A stretch of 15,747 nt of DNA from Methylococcaceae bacterium (GCA_947506075.1 CANNNN010000014.1:1-15747); one strand, 5' to 3'; shown: positions 1 through 7,152, counted from the stretch's first letter. Notes: a model not told the origin generated them from the sequence alone. Translations and numbers: made by a program.

Positions 1-9
1 AAATCAGAC

Positions 10-49
10 GAGTGCAGGCTTCGCCTGCTTGCAGGCGAAGCCTGCACTC
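10..49. repeat. Nested palindromic repeat (REP-like)
   Basis: Two perfect 19-bp inverted arms (10-28 and 31-49) are separated by only TT. Each arm is itself a small hairpin: GCAGGC-TTC-GCCTGC in the left arm and GCAGGC-GAA-GCCTGC in the right. The DNA could therefore fold as one long hairpin or as two short ones. No T-run follows, so it does not look like a rho-independent terminator for an upstream gene. Its G+C-rich, self-complementary make-up and intergenic position suit an interspersed REP-type element, but copy number cannot be judged from one window. Confidence 0.8.
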
Positions 50-94
50 CAAGTTGCCACGGATTAAATGTGTAGCTGTCATGTCGTTTAATCA

Positions 95-118
95 ATTCAG
101 TACTCTATTCAGTACTCT
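95..118. repeat. 12-bp tandem duplication upstream of rimO
   Basis: The unit ATTCAGTACTCT occurs twice head to tail (95-106 and 107-118) and is followed by a further AT. It lies about 80 bases before the rimO start codon in an A+T-rich leader. It may be a simple replication-slippage duplication; nothing ties it to regulation. A possible -10 (TATAAA, 162-167) lies between it and rimO, but no convincing -35 was seen. Confidence 0.7.
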
Positions 119-198
119 ATATTGTTAGTTGCTTTTATATTTCTGTTTGCTCAGCCACTACTATAAACTAACCCGCTTTTACCTGAACCGAGATTTAA

Positions 199-1509
199 AT
201 GACTGCCCCACAAATTGGTTTTATTAGCTTGGGTTGCCCCAAGGCCCTGGTCGATAGTGAACGGATTTTAACCAAGCTACGTTCCGAGGGTTACACCATT
301 TCGCCGACTTACCAGGACGCCGATCTGGTGGTGGTTAATACCTGTGGTTTTATTGACTCGGCCGTAGAAGAATCGCTGGACAGCATCGGCGAGGCGCTGG
401 CTCAAAACGGCAAGGTCATCGTAACCGGCTGTCTGGGTTCCAGAGAAGCCGAAATCAGGGCGCGCCATCCGCAAGTCCTGAAAGTCACCGGCGCTCACGC
501 GCTGGAAGAAGTGGTGGCTGCGGTGCATGAGCATTTGCCGCCGCCGCATGATCCATTCATTAGCCTGGTGCCACCGCAAGGCATCAAACTGACGCCGCGC
601 CATTACGCCTATCTGAAGATTTCCGAAGGCTGCAATCATCGTTGTACCTTCTGCATTATCCCGTCGATGCGCGGCGATCTGGTCAGCCGTCCAATCGATG
701 AAGTGATGCTGGAAGCCGAGCGCCTGGCTAACGCCGGGGTAAAGGAATTACTGGTGGTCTCCCAGGATACCAGCGCCTACGGCCTGGATTTAAAGTATCA
801 AAGCCGTGACTGGAAAGGTCGTTCGCTTAGAACCCGGTTCTATGAGTTGGCCGAGGCGCTGGGCGATCTGGGCATCTGGGTCAGAATGCATTATGTTTAT
901 CCGTATCCGCATGTCGACGAGGTGGTTCCGTTAATGGCCGAGGGCAAAATCCTGCCCTATCTGGACATACCGTTTCAACACGCCAACAGCCGTATCCTGA
1001 AATTAATGAAACGCCCGGCAGCCAGCGAGAATAATCTGGAACGCATTAAAGCCTGGCGCGAAGTTTGTCCCGACATTACCTTGCGCAGCACCTTTATCGT
1101 CGGCTTTCCTGGCGAAACAGAACAGGAATTTGAACAACTGCTCGATTTCATGAGCGAAGCGCAACTGGACAGAGTCGGCTGTTTTGCCTATTCGCCGGTC
1201 AAAGGCGCGGTCGCCAATGACTTGCCCGATCCGGTTCCGGAAGAGCTCAAACAGGAACGTTTGGCGCGGTTTATGGCGCATCAGGCCGAAATCAGCGCGG
1301 AGCGTTTACAACGCCGGGTAGGCCGTATAGAAACCGTGCTGATCGATGAAGTGGTCGAGGAAGGTGCGGTGGCAAGAAGCAAGTCAGATGCGCCGGAAAT
1401 CGACGGCCAGGTGTTTATCGATAATGCCACGCATCTGAAAGTCGGCGATTTCGTCGATGTCGAACTGGAAGAAGCGGATGACTATGATTTGTGGGGGCGA
1501 TTGGTCTAA
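199..1509 (+). CDS. rimO: Ribosomal protein S12 methylthiotransferase RimO
   Basis: Radical-SAM methylthiotransferase that adds a methylthio group to the conserved aspartate of ribosomal protein uS12 (Asp88 in E. coli), using two 4Fe-4S clusters. The N-terminal MTTase domain opens with SLGCPKALVDSE, typical of RimO rather than MiaB, and carries its three cluster cysteines at C13, C49 and C78. The radical-SAM motif CNHRCTFC supplies C145, C149 and C152. A C-terminal TRAM domain occupies about residues 370-436. The length (436 aa) is normal for the family and the gene looks intact. The ATG at 199 is preceded by a weak GAG about 7 bases upstream, and no nearby upstream start fits better. It appears to be its own transcription unit; no clear terminator was seen after the stop. 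Confidence 0.97.
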   Translation: MTAPQIGFISLGCPKALVDSERILTKLRSEGYTISPTYQDADLVVVNTCGFIDSAVEESLDSIGEALAQNGKVIVTGCLGSREAEIRARHPQVLKVTGAHALEEVVAAVHEHLPPPHDPFISLVPPQGIKLTPRHYAYLKISEGCNHRCTFCIIPSMRGDLVSRPIDEVMLEAERLANAGVKELLVVSQDTSAYGLDLKYQSRDWKGRSLRTRFYELAEALGDLGIWVRMHYVYPYPHVDEVVPLMAEGKILPYLDIPFQHANSRILKLMKRPAASENNLERIKAWREVCPDITLRSTFIVGFPGETEQEFEQLLDFMSEAQLDRVGCFAYSPVKGAVANDLPDPVPEELKQERLARFMAHQAEISAERLQRRVGRIETVLIDEVVEEGAVARSKSDAPEIDGQVFIDNATHLKVGDFVDVELEEADDYDLWGRLV

Positions 1510-1605
1510 GCCAATATTATTGACTTAAGGCAAAAAGACAGGCATCGGTTTCCCAGGCGGCAGCCGAAAATCCTCAAAATTCAAGCTTAAATTGCTAAGC
1601 CATGA

Positions 1606-1628
1606 TGAGTGTTATAATATAACACTCA
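1606..1628 (+). promoter_or_regulatory. Zur box overlapping the zur promoter
   Basis: A 23-bp palindrome centred on A1617, perfect on both arms. Its core GTTATAATATAAC (1611-1623) matches the known gammaproteobacterial Zur-box core GTTATANTATAAC. A TATAAT hexamer (1613-1618) lies inside it and can serve as the -10, with a weak -35-like TTGCTA at 1592-1597 (15-bp spacer). Zinc-loaded Zur bound here would block RNA polymerase directly. It is 23 bases before the zur ATG, so autoregulation of zur and the fused downstream receptor reading frame is expected. The palindrome is seen directly; its binding by Zur is inferred from the consensus. Confidence 0.85.
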
Positions 1629-1651
1629 CTTCCTGATAACTGATCTTTGCA

Positions 1652-2158
1652 ATGAATATACCTGTCGAACCCAGCCAAAACCCTCCCCTAGAACACGACC
1701 ATAAAAAATGTGTCAGCGAGGCCTTAGACACCGCCGAACAATTATGCGTGGTTCGTGGCGTGCAATTGACACCGATACGCCATCAGGTACTGGAACTGAT
1801 CTGGGCAAGCCATAAAGCAGTTAAAGCCTACGAACTGCTGGATCGGATCAAACCGCAGATGGATGCCGCAAAACCTGCGACCATTTACCGCGCACTGGAT
1901 TTTTTAATCGAACAGGGTTTGATACACAGAGTCGAGAGCCTCAACGCCTTTGTCGGTTGCAACTGCTCAGCCCATCAGCATGAACAATTACTGCTGATCT
2001 GCAATAACTGCCAGGACGTCGAAGAGCGCTCAGCCCCAAAAGTCATGCAGGCATTGGCGCTGGAGATCAAACAGGCCGACTTTATCGTGCACAGCAAAGC
2101 CATCGAAATTCAGGGTGTTTGTGCAAAATGCACGAAAACCATCAGCGATCAAAGCTGA
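1652..2158 (+). CDS. zur: Zinc uptake regulator Zur (Fur family)
   Basis: Zinc-sensing transcriptional repressor of the Fur superfamily. The winged-helix DNA-binding part contains KPATIYRALDFLIEQGLIHR (residues 74-93), closer to the Zur version (PTVYRALDFLLEQGFVHK in E. coli) than to Fur. The dimerisation domain has the structural zinc cysteine pairs C117/C120 and C157/C160. Further likely metal ligands are C103, H108, H110 and H147. The length of 168 aa is ordinary, with a somewhat long hydrophilic N-terminus. The start at 1652 follows the Zur box and has no obvious Shine-Dalgarno. Its TGA overlaps the ATG of the dead receptor gene by one base, pointing to a former zur-receptor operon in which the repressor controls itself and a zinc-uptake receptor. 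Zur rather than Fur is supported by protein, operator and neighbour together. Confidence 0.93.
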   Translation: MNIPVEPSQNPPLEHDHKKCVSEALDTAEQLCVVRGVQLTPIRHQVLELIWASHKAVKAYELLDRIKPQMDAAKPATIYRALDFLIEQGLIHRVESLNAFVGCNCSAHQHEQLLLICNNCQDVEERSAPKVMQALALEIKQADFIVHSKAIEIQGVCAKCTKTISDQS

Positions 2159-2719
2159 TGACGCTACCTTTAAAGCTCAGGCATAAAAGCTTCGCTATTT
2201 TGCTTTTATCAACCGGTATATTAGCCTAGCCTGCCCATGCGGAAGACGGCAATGTCATGAAATTGGACGTTATGGTCGTCAGCACTCCGTTGCCCCAATC
2301 GACTTCATCAGCGGCTCGACCGGTCACTATGCTATCCGACGACGAGCTGCATCTTAAAGTTGGCACTACCCTTAGCGATACGCTAAAGAATGAACCCGGC
2401 ATCACCAGCCAGTCTTTCGGTGCCGGTGTCGGCACCCCCGTGATAGGCGGACAGTCAGGGCCGAAGGTCCGGGTTCTGCAAAACAGCCTTGGCAGCAATG
2501 ATGTTTCATCCTTAAGCCCGGATCATGTCGATGGTTTTTATCGCGATCAGGGCAATACCCATATCGGCGGCTCTGCGATAGATGAAGAGGCCGCGCATAG
2601 CGCCAATCCCGGCCTGACTTATGTTAAATGAAAACATCCGCAATTCCACCTCGTATCTGCGTAATTTCGCCCCCGAACCAGGCCGCAGTGCGAAACTGGG
2701 CATCAGAGTCAGTTACTGA
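2158..2719 (+). pseudogene. Decayed ZnuD-type TonB-dependent zinc receptor
   Basis: Remnant of an outer-membrane TonB-dependent receptor. The ATG at 2158-2160 overlaps the zur stop (TGATG). It reads into a signal peptide (LRHKSFAILLLSTGILA) that is broken by TAG at 2227-2229 just before PAHAED. The frame then resumes with a TonB-box-like and plug region: VVSTPLPQ, GTTLSDTLKNEPGITSQSFG and VIGGQSGPKVRVLQNSLGSN, up to SLSPDH. At that point most of the plug and barrel is missing, and the frame jumps to a barrel scrap (VDGFYRDQGNTHIGG). It stops at 2629-2631. A +1-shifted frame from about 2627 restores a typical receptor C-terminus (NSTSYLRNFAPEPGRSAKL...VSY) ending in aromatic Y at 2714-2716 with its own TGA at 2717-2719. 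Intact receptors are about 700 aa; about 190 codons remain. The plug wording and the Zur setting point to ZnuD-like zinc uptake. It should produce nothing useful. Confidence 0.85.
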
Positions 2720-2740
2720 TATAGATACATTCATTGATTA

Positions 2741-3050
2741 ACTGATGTTACGCAGTAGAAACTCATCATCCCGTTTACCGCGCCGAGCACCGAAGCTTTT
2801 AACAGGATAGACCCGCTAGGGGCGCGGCAGGGATGTCGCGCGTTGCCAAAGGGACAGGAGTCCCTTTTGGTAACCTCCTGTTAAAAGCGAGACTCGCAGG
2901 ATGAAGCGGTAACCGGGTGGCCTTTCTTTTGAATACTTTTCTTTGGCCATGCAAAGAAAAGTATCTCGCCTTCGGGTGCGAGAACCCTTATCAAAAACCG
3001 TCGCGATAGCGACACAACAACTGAATACACACTATCTGCGTAACATCAGT
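2741..3050. mobile_element. 310-bp MITE with 15-bp terminal inverted repeats
   Basis: The element begins ACTGATGTTACGCAG (2741-2755) and ends with the exact reverse complement (3036-3050). The flanks repeat directly: GATTA at 2736-2740 and 3051-3055. If the ends are taken one base shorter, the flanking repeat becomes TGATTAA (2735-2741 and 3050-3056). This is the signature of transposition with target duplication. Inside there is no transposase, but strong secondary structure: a 13-bp inverted repeat GCTTTTAACAGGA (2795-2807 with 2876-2888), a 13-bp hairpin with a 6-base loop (2933-2945 with 2952-2964), a CTCGC/GCGAG hairpin just after it, and GTCGC-GATA-GCGAC (3000-3013). It must move with a transposase encoded elsewhere; the IS family is not identified from these ends alone. 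It lies 21 bases after the end of the decayed receptor. Confidence 0.88.
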
Positions 3051-3061
3051 GATTAAGTTAC

Positions 3062-3097
3062 ATTATTCCTCACACGGCACGCCCTGCGAGGAATAAT
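3062..3097. repeat. Inverted repeat upstream of pqi operon
   Basis: ATTATTCCTC (3062-3071) pairs perfectly with GAGGAATAAT (3088-3097) around a 16-base G+C-rich loop. It starts 12 bases after the MITE end and about 145 bases before the first pqi start codon. It could be an operator, part of a leader or chance structure. There is no T-run, so it is not a standard terminator. Confidence 0.5.
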
Positions 3098-3240
3098 CAA
3101 TTCATAGCTCCCTATATATCACTGTGTCAACTTCGGGATCAATAGCACTATAAAGCATAGTCTGAACGACATTTGCTTTCGGTCAGACCTATTAGCAGGG
3201 ATAATGCTGGTAAATAGGTTGAATATTAATCCCTCACACC

Positions 3241-3882
3241 ATGAACAACATAGACTTCACCGCCTGCCCCGAATGTGACTTGTTGCTTAAGCCTACTGCG
3301 CCGGTGGTGGGCGATAAGGCGCATTGCCCCCGTTGCGGTTATCTGTTGCATCGGCCGCGCAAACAAAGCATCGAACGCACATTTGCACTATCTATTGCCG
3401 GATTGATCTTGATTTTTCCGGCATACTTTATGCCGATCGTCGGCATCATAGTACTGGGCAAGTCTAAGGATGGCACGCTGTGGACGGGTGTAATTAACTT
3501 GTTTGCCGAACATTTATGGGGCGTTGCGGTGCTGGTGTTTTTATCCAGCATCTTGTTTCCGCTGCTGAACATCATCTTTTCCTTGCTGATCAGCGTGCAT
3601 CTTTATTTTAAAAAACCAAACCGGTATCTGGCGCTCTGGATGCGCTGGCTGCAGCATATCGATGAATGGGCGATGCTGGAAATTTATACACTGGGCATCA
3701 TCGTCGCCTGCGTTAAAATATCCTCGCTGGCCGAGCTTAAATTCGGTTTAGGACTCTATGCTTTCATCGCCTTGCTGATCGTAACCGGCATGCTGGCGAG
3801 CAGCTTGGACAAGGTGTTGTTCTGGCGGCAAATCGGTCAATTGAAACCCGAGAAATCGAATGTAAATGGCGCAGATAAATAG
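3241..3882 (+). CDS. pqiA: PqiA-domain membrane protein (first half-size PqiA)
   Basis: Inner-membrane protein of the paraquat-inducible protein A family, the membrane partner of MCE-type lipid-transport proteins. A rubredoxin/zinc-ribbon-like head carries two CxxC pairs (C9/C12 and C29/C32). About four hydrophobic membrane segments follow at roughly 48-72, 91-119, 142-160 and 168-190. At 213 aa it is half the length of E. coli PqiA (about 417 aa), which contains two such modules; the second module is encoded by the next gene. The ATG at 3241 lacks a clear ribosome binding site, but it is followed at once by the zinc-ribbon typical of the family N-terminus. It is the first gene of the pqiA-pqiA-pqiB-pqiC cluster. 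Assignment to the family is secure; the exact division of labour between the two PqiA proteins is inferred. Confidence 0.9.
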   Translation: MNNIDFTACPECDLLLKPTAPVVGDKAHCPRCGYLLHRPRKQSIERTFALSIAGLILIFPAYFMPIVGIIVLGKSKDGTLWTGVINLFAEHLWGVAVLVFLSSILFPLLNIIFSLLISVHLYFKKPNRYLALWMRWLQHIDEWAMLEIYTLGIIVACVKISSLAELKFGLGLYAFIALLIVTGMLASSLDKVLFWRQIGQLKPEKSNVNGADK

Positions 3883-3962
3883 GATGTCCGCAGATAATTT
3901 ATTTGATCATATCCCTCTGCGCCCAAAGCTCTATTGTGTTTGATAACCTTGAGTAGTGACAA

Positions 3963-4574
3963 ATGAAATCCAAAAAGACAGCCCTGGCTCAGGGTTTTAT
4001 CCGCTGCCATGATTGCGGCTGTTTATCAAAGCTGAGCGATAACCTCAACGTTTGCACGCTATGCGGAGGCCGGTTACATCCACGGCTGCCCCATAGTTTG
4101 CAGCGCACCGTCGCACTGCTGTTAAGCGCTTCCTTTTTGTATATTCCAGCCAATATTTTTCCTATCATGACCTATACGAAGTTGGGCGTCGGGGAGCCGC
4201 ACACGATTATCGGCGGCATTATTTCATTAATTAACGGCGACATGGTGCCCATAGCCATGCTGGTTCTGGTTGCCAGCATTCTAGTGCCAATGCTAAAACT
4301 GCTGGGCATCAGCTTGTTATTGCTCAATGTACATTATCGCTGGCAAACCCATCCCAAAAAATGGACTATGCTATACCGTGTTATCGCTTTTGTAGGCCGC
4401 TGGTCGATGCTGGATATTTTTATGATTTCAATTCTGGTGGCTTTGGTCGACTTGGGCGGTGTAGCCACGGTTATTGCCGGCACTGCGGCAACAGCCTTTG
4501 CCGCAGTGGTGGTGTTGACGATGTTTGCCGCCAAAAATTTCGATCCACGCTTGATATGGGATAAGCAGCGCTAA
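3963..4574 (+). CDS. pqiA: PqiA-domain membrane protein (second half-size PqiA)
   Basis: Second single-module PqiA protein (203 aa). It has its own zinc-ribbon head with CxxC pairs C15/C18 and C31/C34 (CHDCG and CTLCGG) and four hydrophobic segments. These include SLQRTVALLLSASFLYIPAN, with the PAN-PIMT motif common in this family, and a long VPIAMLVLVASILVPMLKLL stretch. It corresponds to the second half of full-length PqiA. It lies 80 bases after the first copy and its TAA is directly followed by the pqiB ATG with no gap, so the two are surely co-expressed. It probably pairs with the first PqiA and anchors PqiB in the inner membrane, supplying or accepting lipid. Confidence 0.9.
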   Translation: MKSKKTALAQGFIRCHDCGCLSKLSDNLNVCTLCGGRLHPRLPHSLQRTVALLLSASFLYIPANIFPIMTYTKLGVGEPHTIIGGIISLINGDMVPIAMLVLVASILVPMLKLLGISLLLLNVHYRWQTHPKKWTMLYRVIAFVGRWSMLDIFMISILVALVDLGGVATVIAGTAATAFAAVVVLTMFAAKNFDPRLIWDKQR

Positions 4575-6158
4575 ATGAATGATTTTACCGACCCTCTTGA
4601 TACCTCAGAAGTATCCATCAATAAAAAATCCGAATTGCCGCTGGTATGGTTTTTACCGTTGATTGCTCTGCTGGTCAGCGGCTGGCTGATCGCCAAATCG
4701 ATCAATGAAAAAGGCCCGGTTATCACAATCAGCTTTCCTACCGCCGAAGGTCTGGAAGTGGATAAAACCAAAATTAAATATCTGAATGTGGAAATCGGCA
4801 AAGTGACCGCCATCTCAATCAACGAGGATTTAAAAACCATCTTAATTACCGCACAAATGAACAACGCTGCGGATCGTTATTTGAATAAAAACACCAGCTT
4901 CTGGGTGGTACGGCCACAGGTGGGCTTGGGCGGAATTTCGGGGCTGGGCACCTTGCTTTCCGGCCCCTATATAGAAATCAAACCGGGTAATGGCTCCAAA
5001 GAAGAGCATTTTGCCGGACTGGCCACCACGCCCTTGTTAAAAGACAGCGATGAAGGCTCACACTTCATACTAAACACCACTAACCTGGGTTCCATGAAGC
5101 CTGGAACCCCGATCAATTTTCATGGCATCAATGTAGGCGAAGTCCTTAGCCACAGTTTGTCCGAGCAAGCTGACGCGATACGCCTAAGCATTTTTATCAA
5201 CAAACCCTACGACCAGTTCATCAGAAAAAACACCCGTTTTTGGGTAGACAGCGGCGTCGATTTATCGGCCAGCGCCGACGGCTTTAAAGTCAGAACCGGC
5301 CCTTTGATTTCCTTGTTAAGCGGCGGCATTGCCTTTCGCGCTTCTCCGGAGGACACGATTGAAAACATTCAGCCCGAAAACAGCACTTTTCCGCTGTACG
5401 ATACCTATGATCTGTCTACCCAGATTGTTTACCAAAACACCTTAAAATACGTCATGTATTTTAACGGCTCGGTGCGCGGCTTGGCTGTAGGCGCGCCGGT
5501 GCAATTACGCGGCATTGCTATCGGCAAGGTCACCGACATCAATCTGGAACTGGACAAGAAGACCGCAGAAATTCATATTCCGGTCACGGTAGAGCTGGAA
5601 ACGGATCGGATCCAGGAAATCAATAACCATAACAACATCAGCGACAAAGATATGATCACGCAGCTGATCAACAAGGGTCTGCGCGGTCAATTACAGACCG
5701 GCAGTCTGTTGACCGGACAGCTGCTGGTTGATCTTGATTTTCATCCGAAAAGCAAAATTGTGTTAAGCGACAATAAGAGCGTCTATCCCGAGTTCCCTAC
5801 TACTGCCAGTTCACTGGATGAATTTACCCATTCGGCGAACATCATCATGGATAAAATAGCCAAACTGCCGTTGGAGGATTTGACCGCTGAAGCCAATAAA
5901 ACCCTGCAATCCCTGCAACACACCTCAAAAGCGGCAACCAGCATGCTGGTCACCGCCCAAGGCACACTGGATACCGCAGATCAAACCATGAGTTCCGCCC
6001 ATCATGTACTAAGCACACTGGAGCCCGGCTCTACGACCCACTACGAACTGGAGCAATTGCTAAGGGAACTTACCCAGGCGGCCAGTTCGGTCAAGCAATT
6101 GAGTGACTATCTGGAACAAAACCCCAACGCCTTAATCAGCGGCAAAAAAGAGCAGTAA
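4575..6158 (+). CDS. pqiB: MCE-domain lipid-transport protein PqiB
   Basis: Periplasm-spanning MCE protein that forms a hexameric needle for moving lipids between inner and outer membranes. The N-terminus has a single membrane anchor (about residues 21-41). Three MCE domains follow, at roughly 47-137, 160-250 and 285-395. The repeated MCE signatures are readable: KIKYLNVEIGKVTAI, PINFHGINVGEVLSH and PVQLRGIAIGKVTDI. The C-terminal 415-505 region is helix-rich and polar, as in the PqiB needle. The length of 527 aa and three domains match PqiB (546 aa in E. coli) and not the seven-domain YebT/LetB. It starts on the base after the second pqiA stop, and pqiC follows after 2 bases, so translation is tightly coupled. 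Confidence 0.95.
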   Translation: MNDFTDPLDTSEVSINKKSELPLVWFLPLIALLVSGWLIAKSINEKGPVITISFPTAEGLEVDKTKIKYLNVEIGKVTAISINEDLKTILITAQMNNAADRYLNKNTSFWVVRPQVGLGGISGLGTLLSGPYIEIKPGNGSKEEHFAGLATTPLLKDSDEGSHFILNTTNLGSMKPGTPINFHGINVGEVLSHSLSEQADAIRLSIFINKPYDQFIRKNTRFWVDSGVDLSASADGFKVRTGPLISLLSGGIAFRASPEDTIENIQPENSTFPLYDTYDLSTQIVYQNTLKYVMYFNGSVRGLAVGAPVQLRGIAIGKVTDINLELDKKTAEIHIPVTVELETDRIQEINNHNNISDKDMITQLINKGLRGQLQTGSLLTGQLLVDLDFHPKSKIVLSDNKSVYPEFPTTASSLDEFTHSANIIMDKIAKLPLEDLTAEANKTLQSLQHTSKAATSMLVTAQGTLDTADQTMSSAHHVLSTLEPGSTTHYELEQLLRELTQAASSVKQLSDYLEQNPNALISGKKEQ

Positions 6159-6160
6159 CC

Positions 6161-6754
6161 ATGGCAAATCAACATTCAAAATGCTTAGTTTTATTAATCG
6201 GCACCTTACTTTCAGGCTGTTTATCAAGCCCGCCGACCCAGTTTTATGTCTTGGAACCGCTAAGCGAATCGCCTGCGTCTGTCATTAACACAGCGAAAAA
6301 AAGCTTGATTGGCGTAGGCCCGATAACCATCCCGGCATTACTTGAGCGCAAGCAAATTGTCACCCGTTTACCGGATAACAGCATAAGCATCGCCGAATTT
6401 CATCAATGGGCCTCGCCGTTAAAAGATAACGTTACCCAGGTGCTGACCCATAATCTGGCGACATTGCAAACCGGCAACCTAATCAGAGCCTATCCCTGGA
6501 GCGCCTATGGAGCGGTCGATTATCGCCTGATCATAGATATCATCAGATTCGACACACATCCCGCACAGACCGTTAATTTTGAAGCGAACTGGGCAATAAT
6601 GGATGAGAAATCGCATACCCTATTGAGTAATGGTCGTTCCAGGATTGAACACCCACTGCCTGATCCATCCTACCCATCAGTCGTCAAAGCGCTCAGTAAA
6701 ATCCTTAGTGAATTTTCAGGGGAATTATCTTTGGCCCTTGGAAAAATAAAGTAA
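6161..6754 (+). CDS. pqiC: Outer-membrane lipoprotein PqiC
   Basis: ABC-type transport auxiliary lipoprotein of the PqiC family, which docks the PqiB needle to the outer membrane. The signal peptide ends in a lipobox L17-S18-G19-C20, with C20 as the lipidated cysteine and S21 after it, compatible with outer-membrane sorting. The mature part begins SSPPTQFYVLEPL, the usual family opening. It contains GVGPITIPALLERKQIVTRL and FHQWASPLKDNV, typical of the domain. It is 197 aa long and complete. It is the last gene of the pqi operon, 2 bases after pqiB. No obvious hairpin terminator lies before the tRNA promoter. Confidence 0.93.
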   Translation: MANQHSKCLVLLIGTLLSGCLSSPPTQFYVLEPLSESPASVINTAKKSLIGVGPITIPALLERKQIVTRLPDNSISIAEFHQWASPLKDNVTQVLTHNLATLQTGNLIRAYPWSAYGAVDYRLIIDIIRFDTHPAQTVNFEANWAIMDEKSHTLLSNGRSRIEHPLPDPSYPSVVKALSKILSEFSGELSLALGKIK

Positions 6755-6800
6755 AGCTAGGGCCAGATAGGCTGCTACGGATAGACGAAGCATTTTATTA

Positions 6801-6829
6801 TTGGATTTACATAAGAAACCCTATATAAT
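6801..6829 (+). promoter_or_regulatory. Promoter of tRNA-Lys
   Basis: A consensus -10 TATAAT (6824-6829) lies 25 bases before the mature tRNA 5' end. TTGGAT (6801-6806) lies 17 bases further upstream as a partial -35 (TTG matches). The bases after the -10 (GCCCGGC) form a G+C-rich discriminator, as is usual at stringently controlled stable-RNA promoters. The assignment rests on position and motif only. Confidence 0.7.
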
Positions 6830-6854
6830 GCCCGGCTGTTCAAGACATATATTT

Positions 6855-6930
6855 GGGGTGTTAGCTCAGTTGGTAGAGCAGTGGACTCTTAATCCATAGG
6901 TCCAGGGTTCGAATCCCTGACACCCCACCA
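6855..6930 (+). tRNA. tRNA-Lys (anticodon CUU)
   Basis: A 76-base tRNA with a complete cloverleaf. The acceptor stem GGGGTGT pairs with ACACCCC, and the D arm is GCTC...GAGC. The anticodon stem GTGGA/TCCAT holds the loop CTCTTAA, so the anticodon is CTT, reading AAG lysine codons. The T arm is CAGGG-TTCGAAT-CCCTG. Discriminator A73 and the CCA tail are encoded. It stands alone between pqiC and the DUF2490 gene with its own promoter and terminator. Confidence 0.97.
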
Positions 6931-6940
6931 ATAAAATTAG

Positions 6941-6969
6941 GGCCTTACGAGAAATCGAAGGCCTTTTTT
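6941..6969 (+). terminator. Rho-independent terminator after tRNA-Lys
   Basis: GGCCTT (6941-6946) pairs with AAGGCC (6958-6963) around an 11-base loop, followed at once by six T residues (6964-6969). It starts 10 bases after the CCA end, the expected place for a tRNA terminator. Confidence 0.85.
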
Positions 6970-7041
6970 AATGTCTAAAATATTAAATGACACACTTTCA
7001 AAAAACACCCACAACACTTGCCAACATTTCAGGCAAAAAAA

Positions 7042-7152
7042 CCGGTGTTACCCGGCCTTGATTGATTCGATATTGGTACTCAATTTGTCGATATATTTCT
7101 TTTAATAATTTGGGCAAGTTCTACTGCCCAGTTTGTTAACGGCTAACACCGG
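7042..7152. repeat. Long-range inverted repeat downstream of tRNA-Lys
   Basis: CCGGTGTTA (7042-7050) and its exact reverse complement TAACACCGG (7144-7152) bracket about 93 bases. Inside are a smaller TGGGCA/TGCCCA hairpin and much A+T-rich sequence; CTTTTT follows the right arm. It may be the fold of a small RNA or a decayed mobile fragment; no gene is readable. The rest of the 295-base stretch between the tRNA terminator and the DUF2490 gene shows nothing recognisable. Confidence 0.4.

Larger units (their letters stand above)
2720..3240. other. Gene-free stretch holding a MITE and hairpins
   Basis: Between the dead receptor and pqiA there is no convincing gene. It holds the 310-bp inverted-repeat element (2741-3050) and a 10-bp-stem inverted repeat (3062-3097). 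The remaining roughly 140 bases before pqiA must contain or carry the pqi promoter. Candidate -10 boxes are TATAAA (3149-3154) and GATAAT (3200-3205), but neither has a well-spaced -35 partner, so none is called. Confidence 0.6.

Noticed and set aside
277..639. - strand open frame of 120 codons opposite rimO
   Set aside because: It runs antisense to a strongly conserved rimO region and shows no recognisable domain; a shadow frame.
2816..2950. Short - strand open frame of 44 codons inside the MITE (begins MAKEKYSKERPPG)
   Set aside because: It lies wholly inside the inverted-repeat element, over its hairpins. Such repeats often give spurious short proteins in databases; no ribosome binding site or domain is visible.
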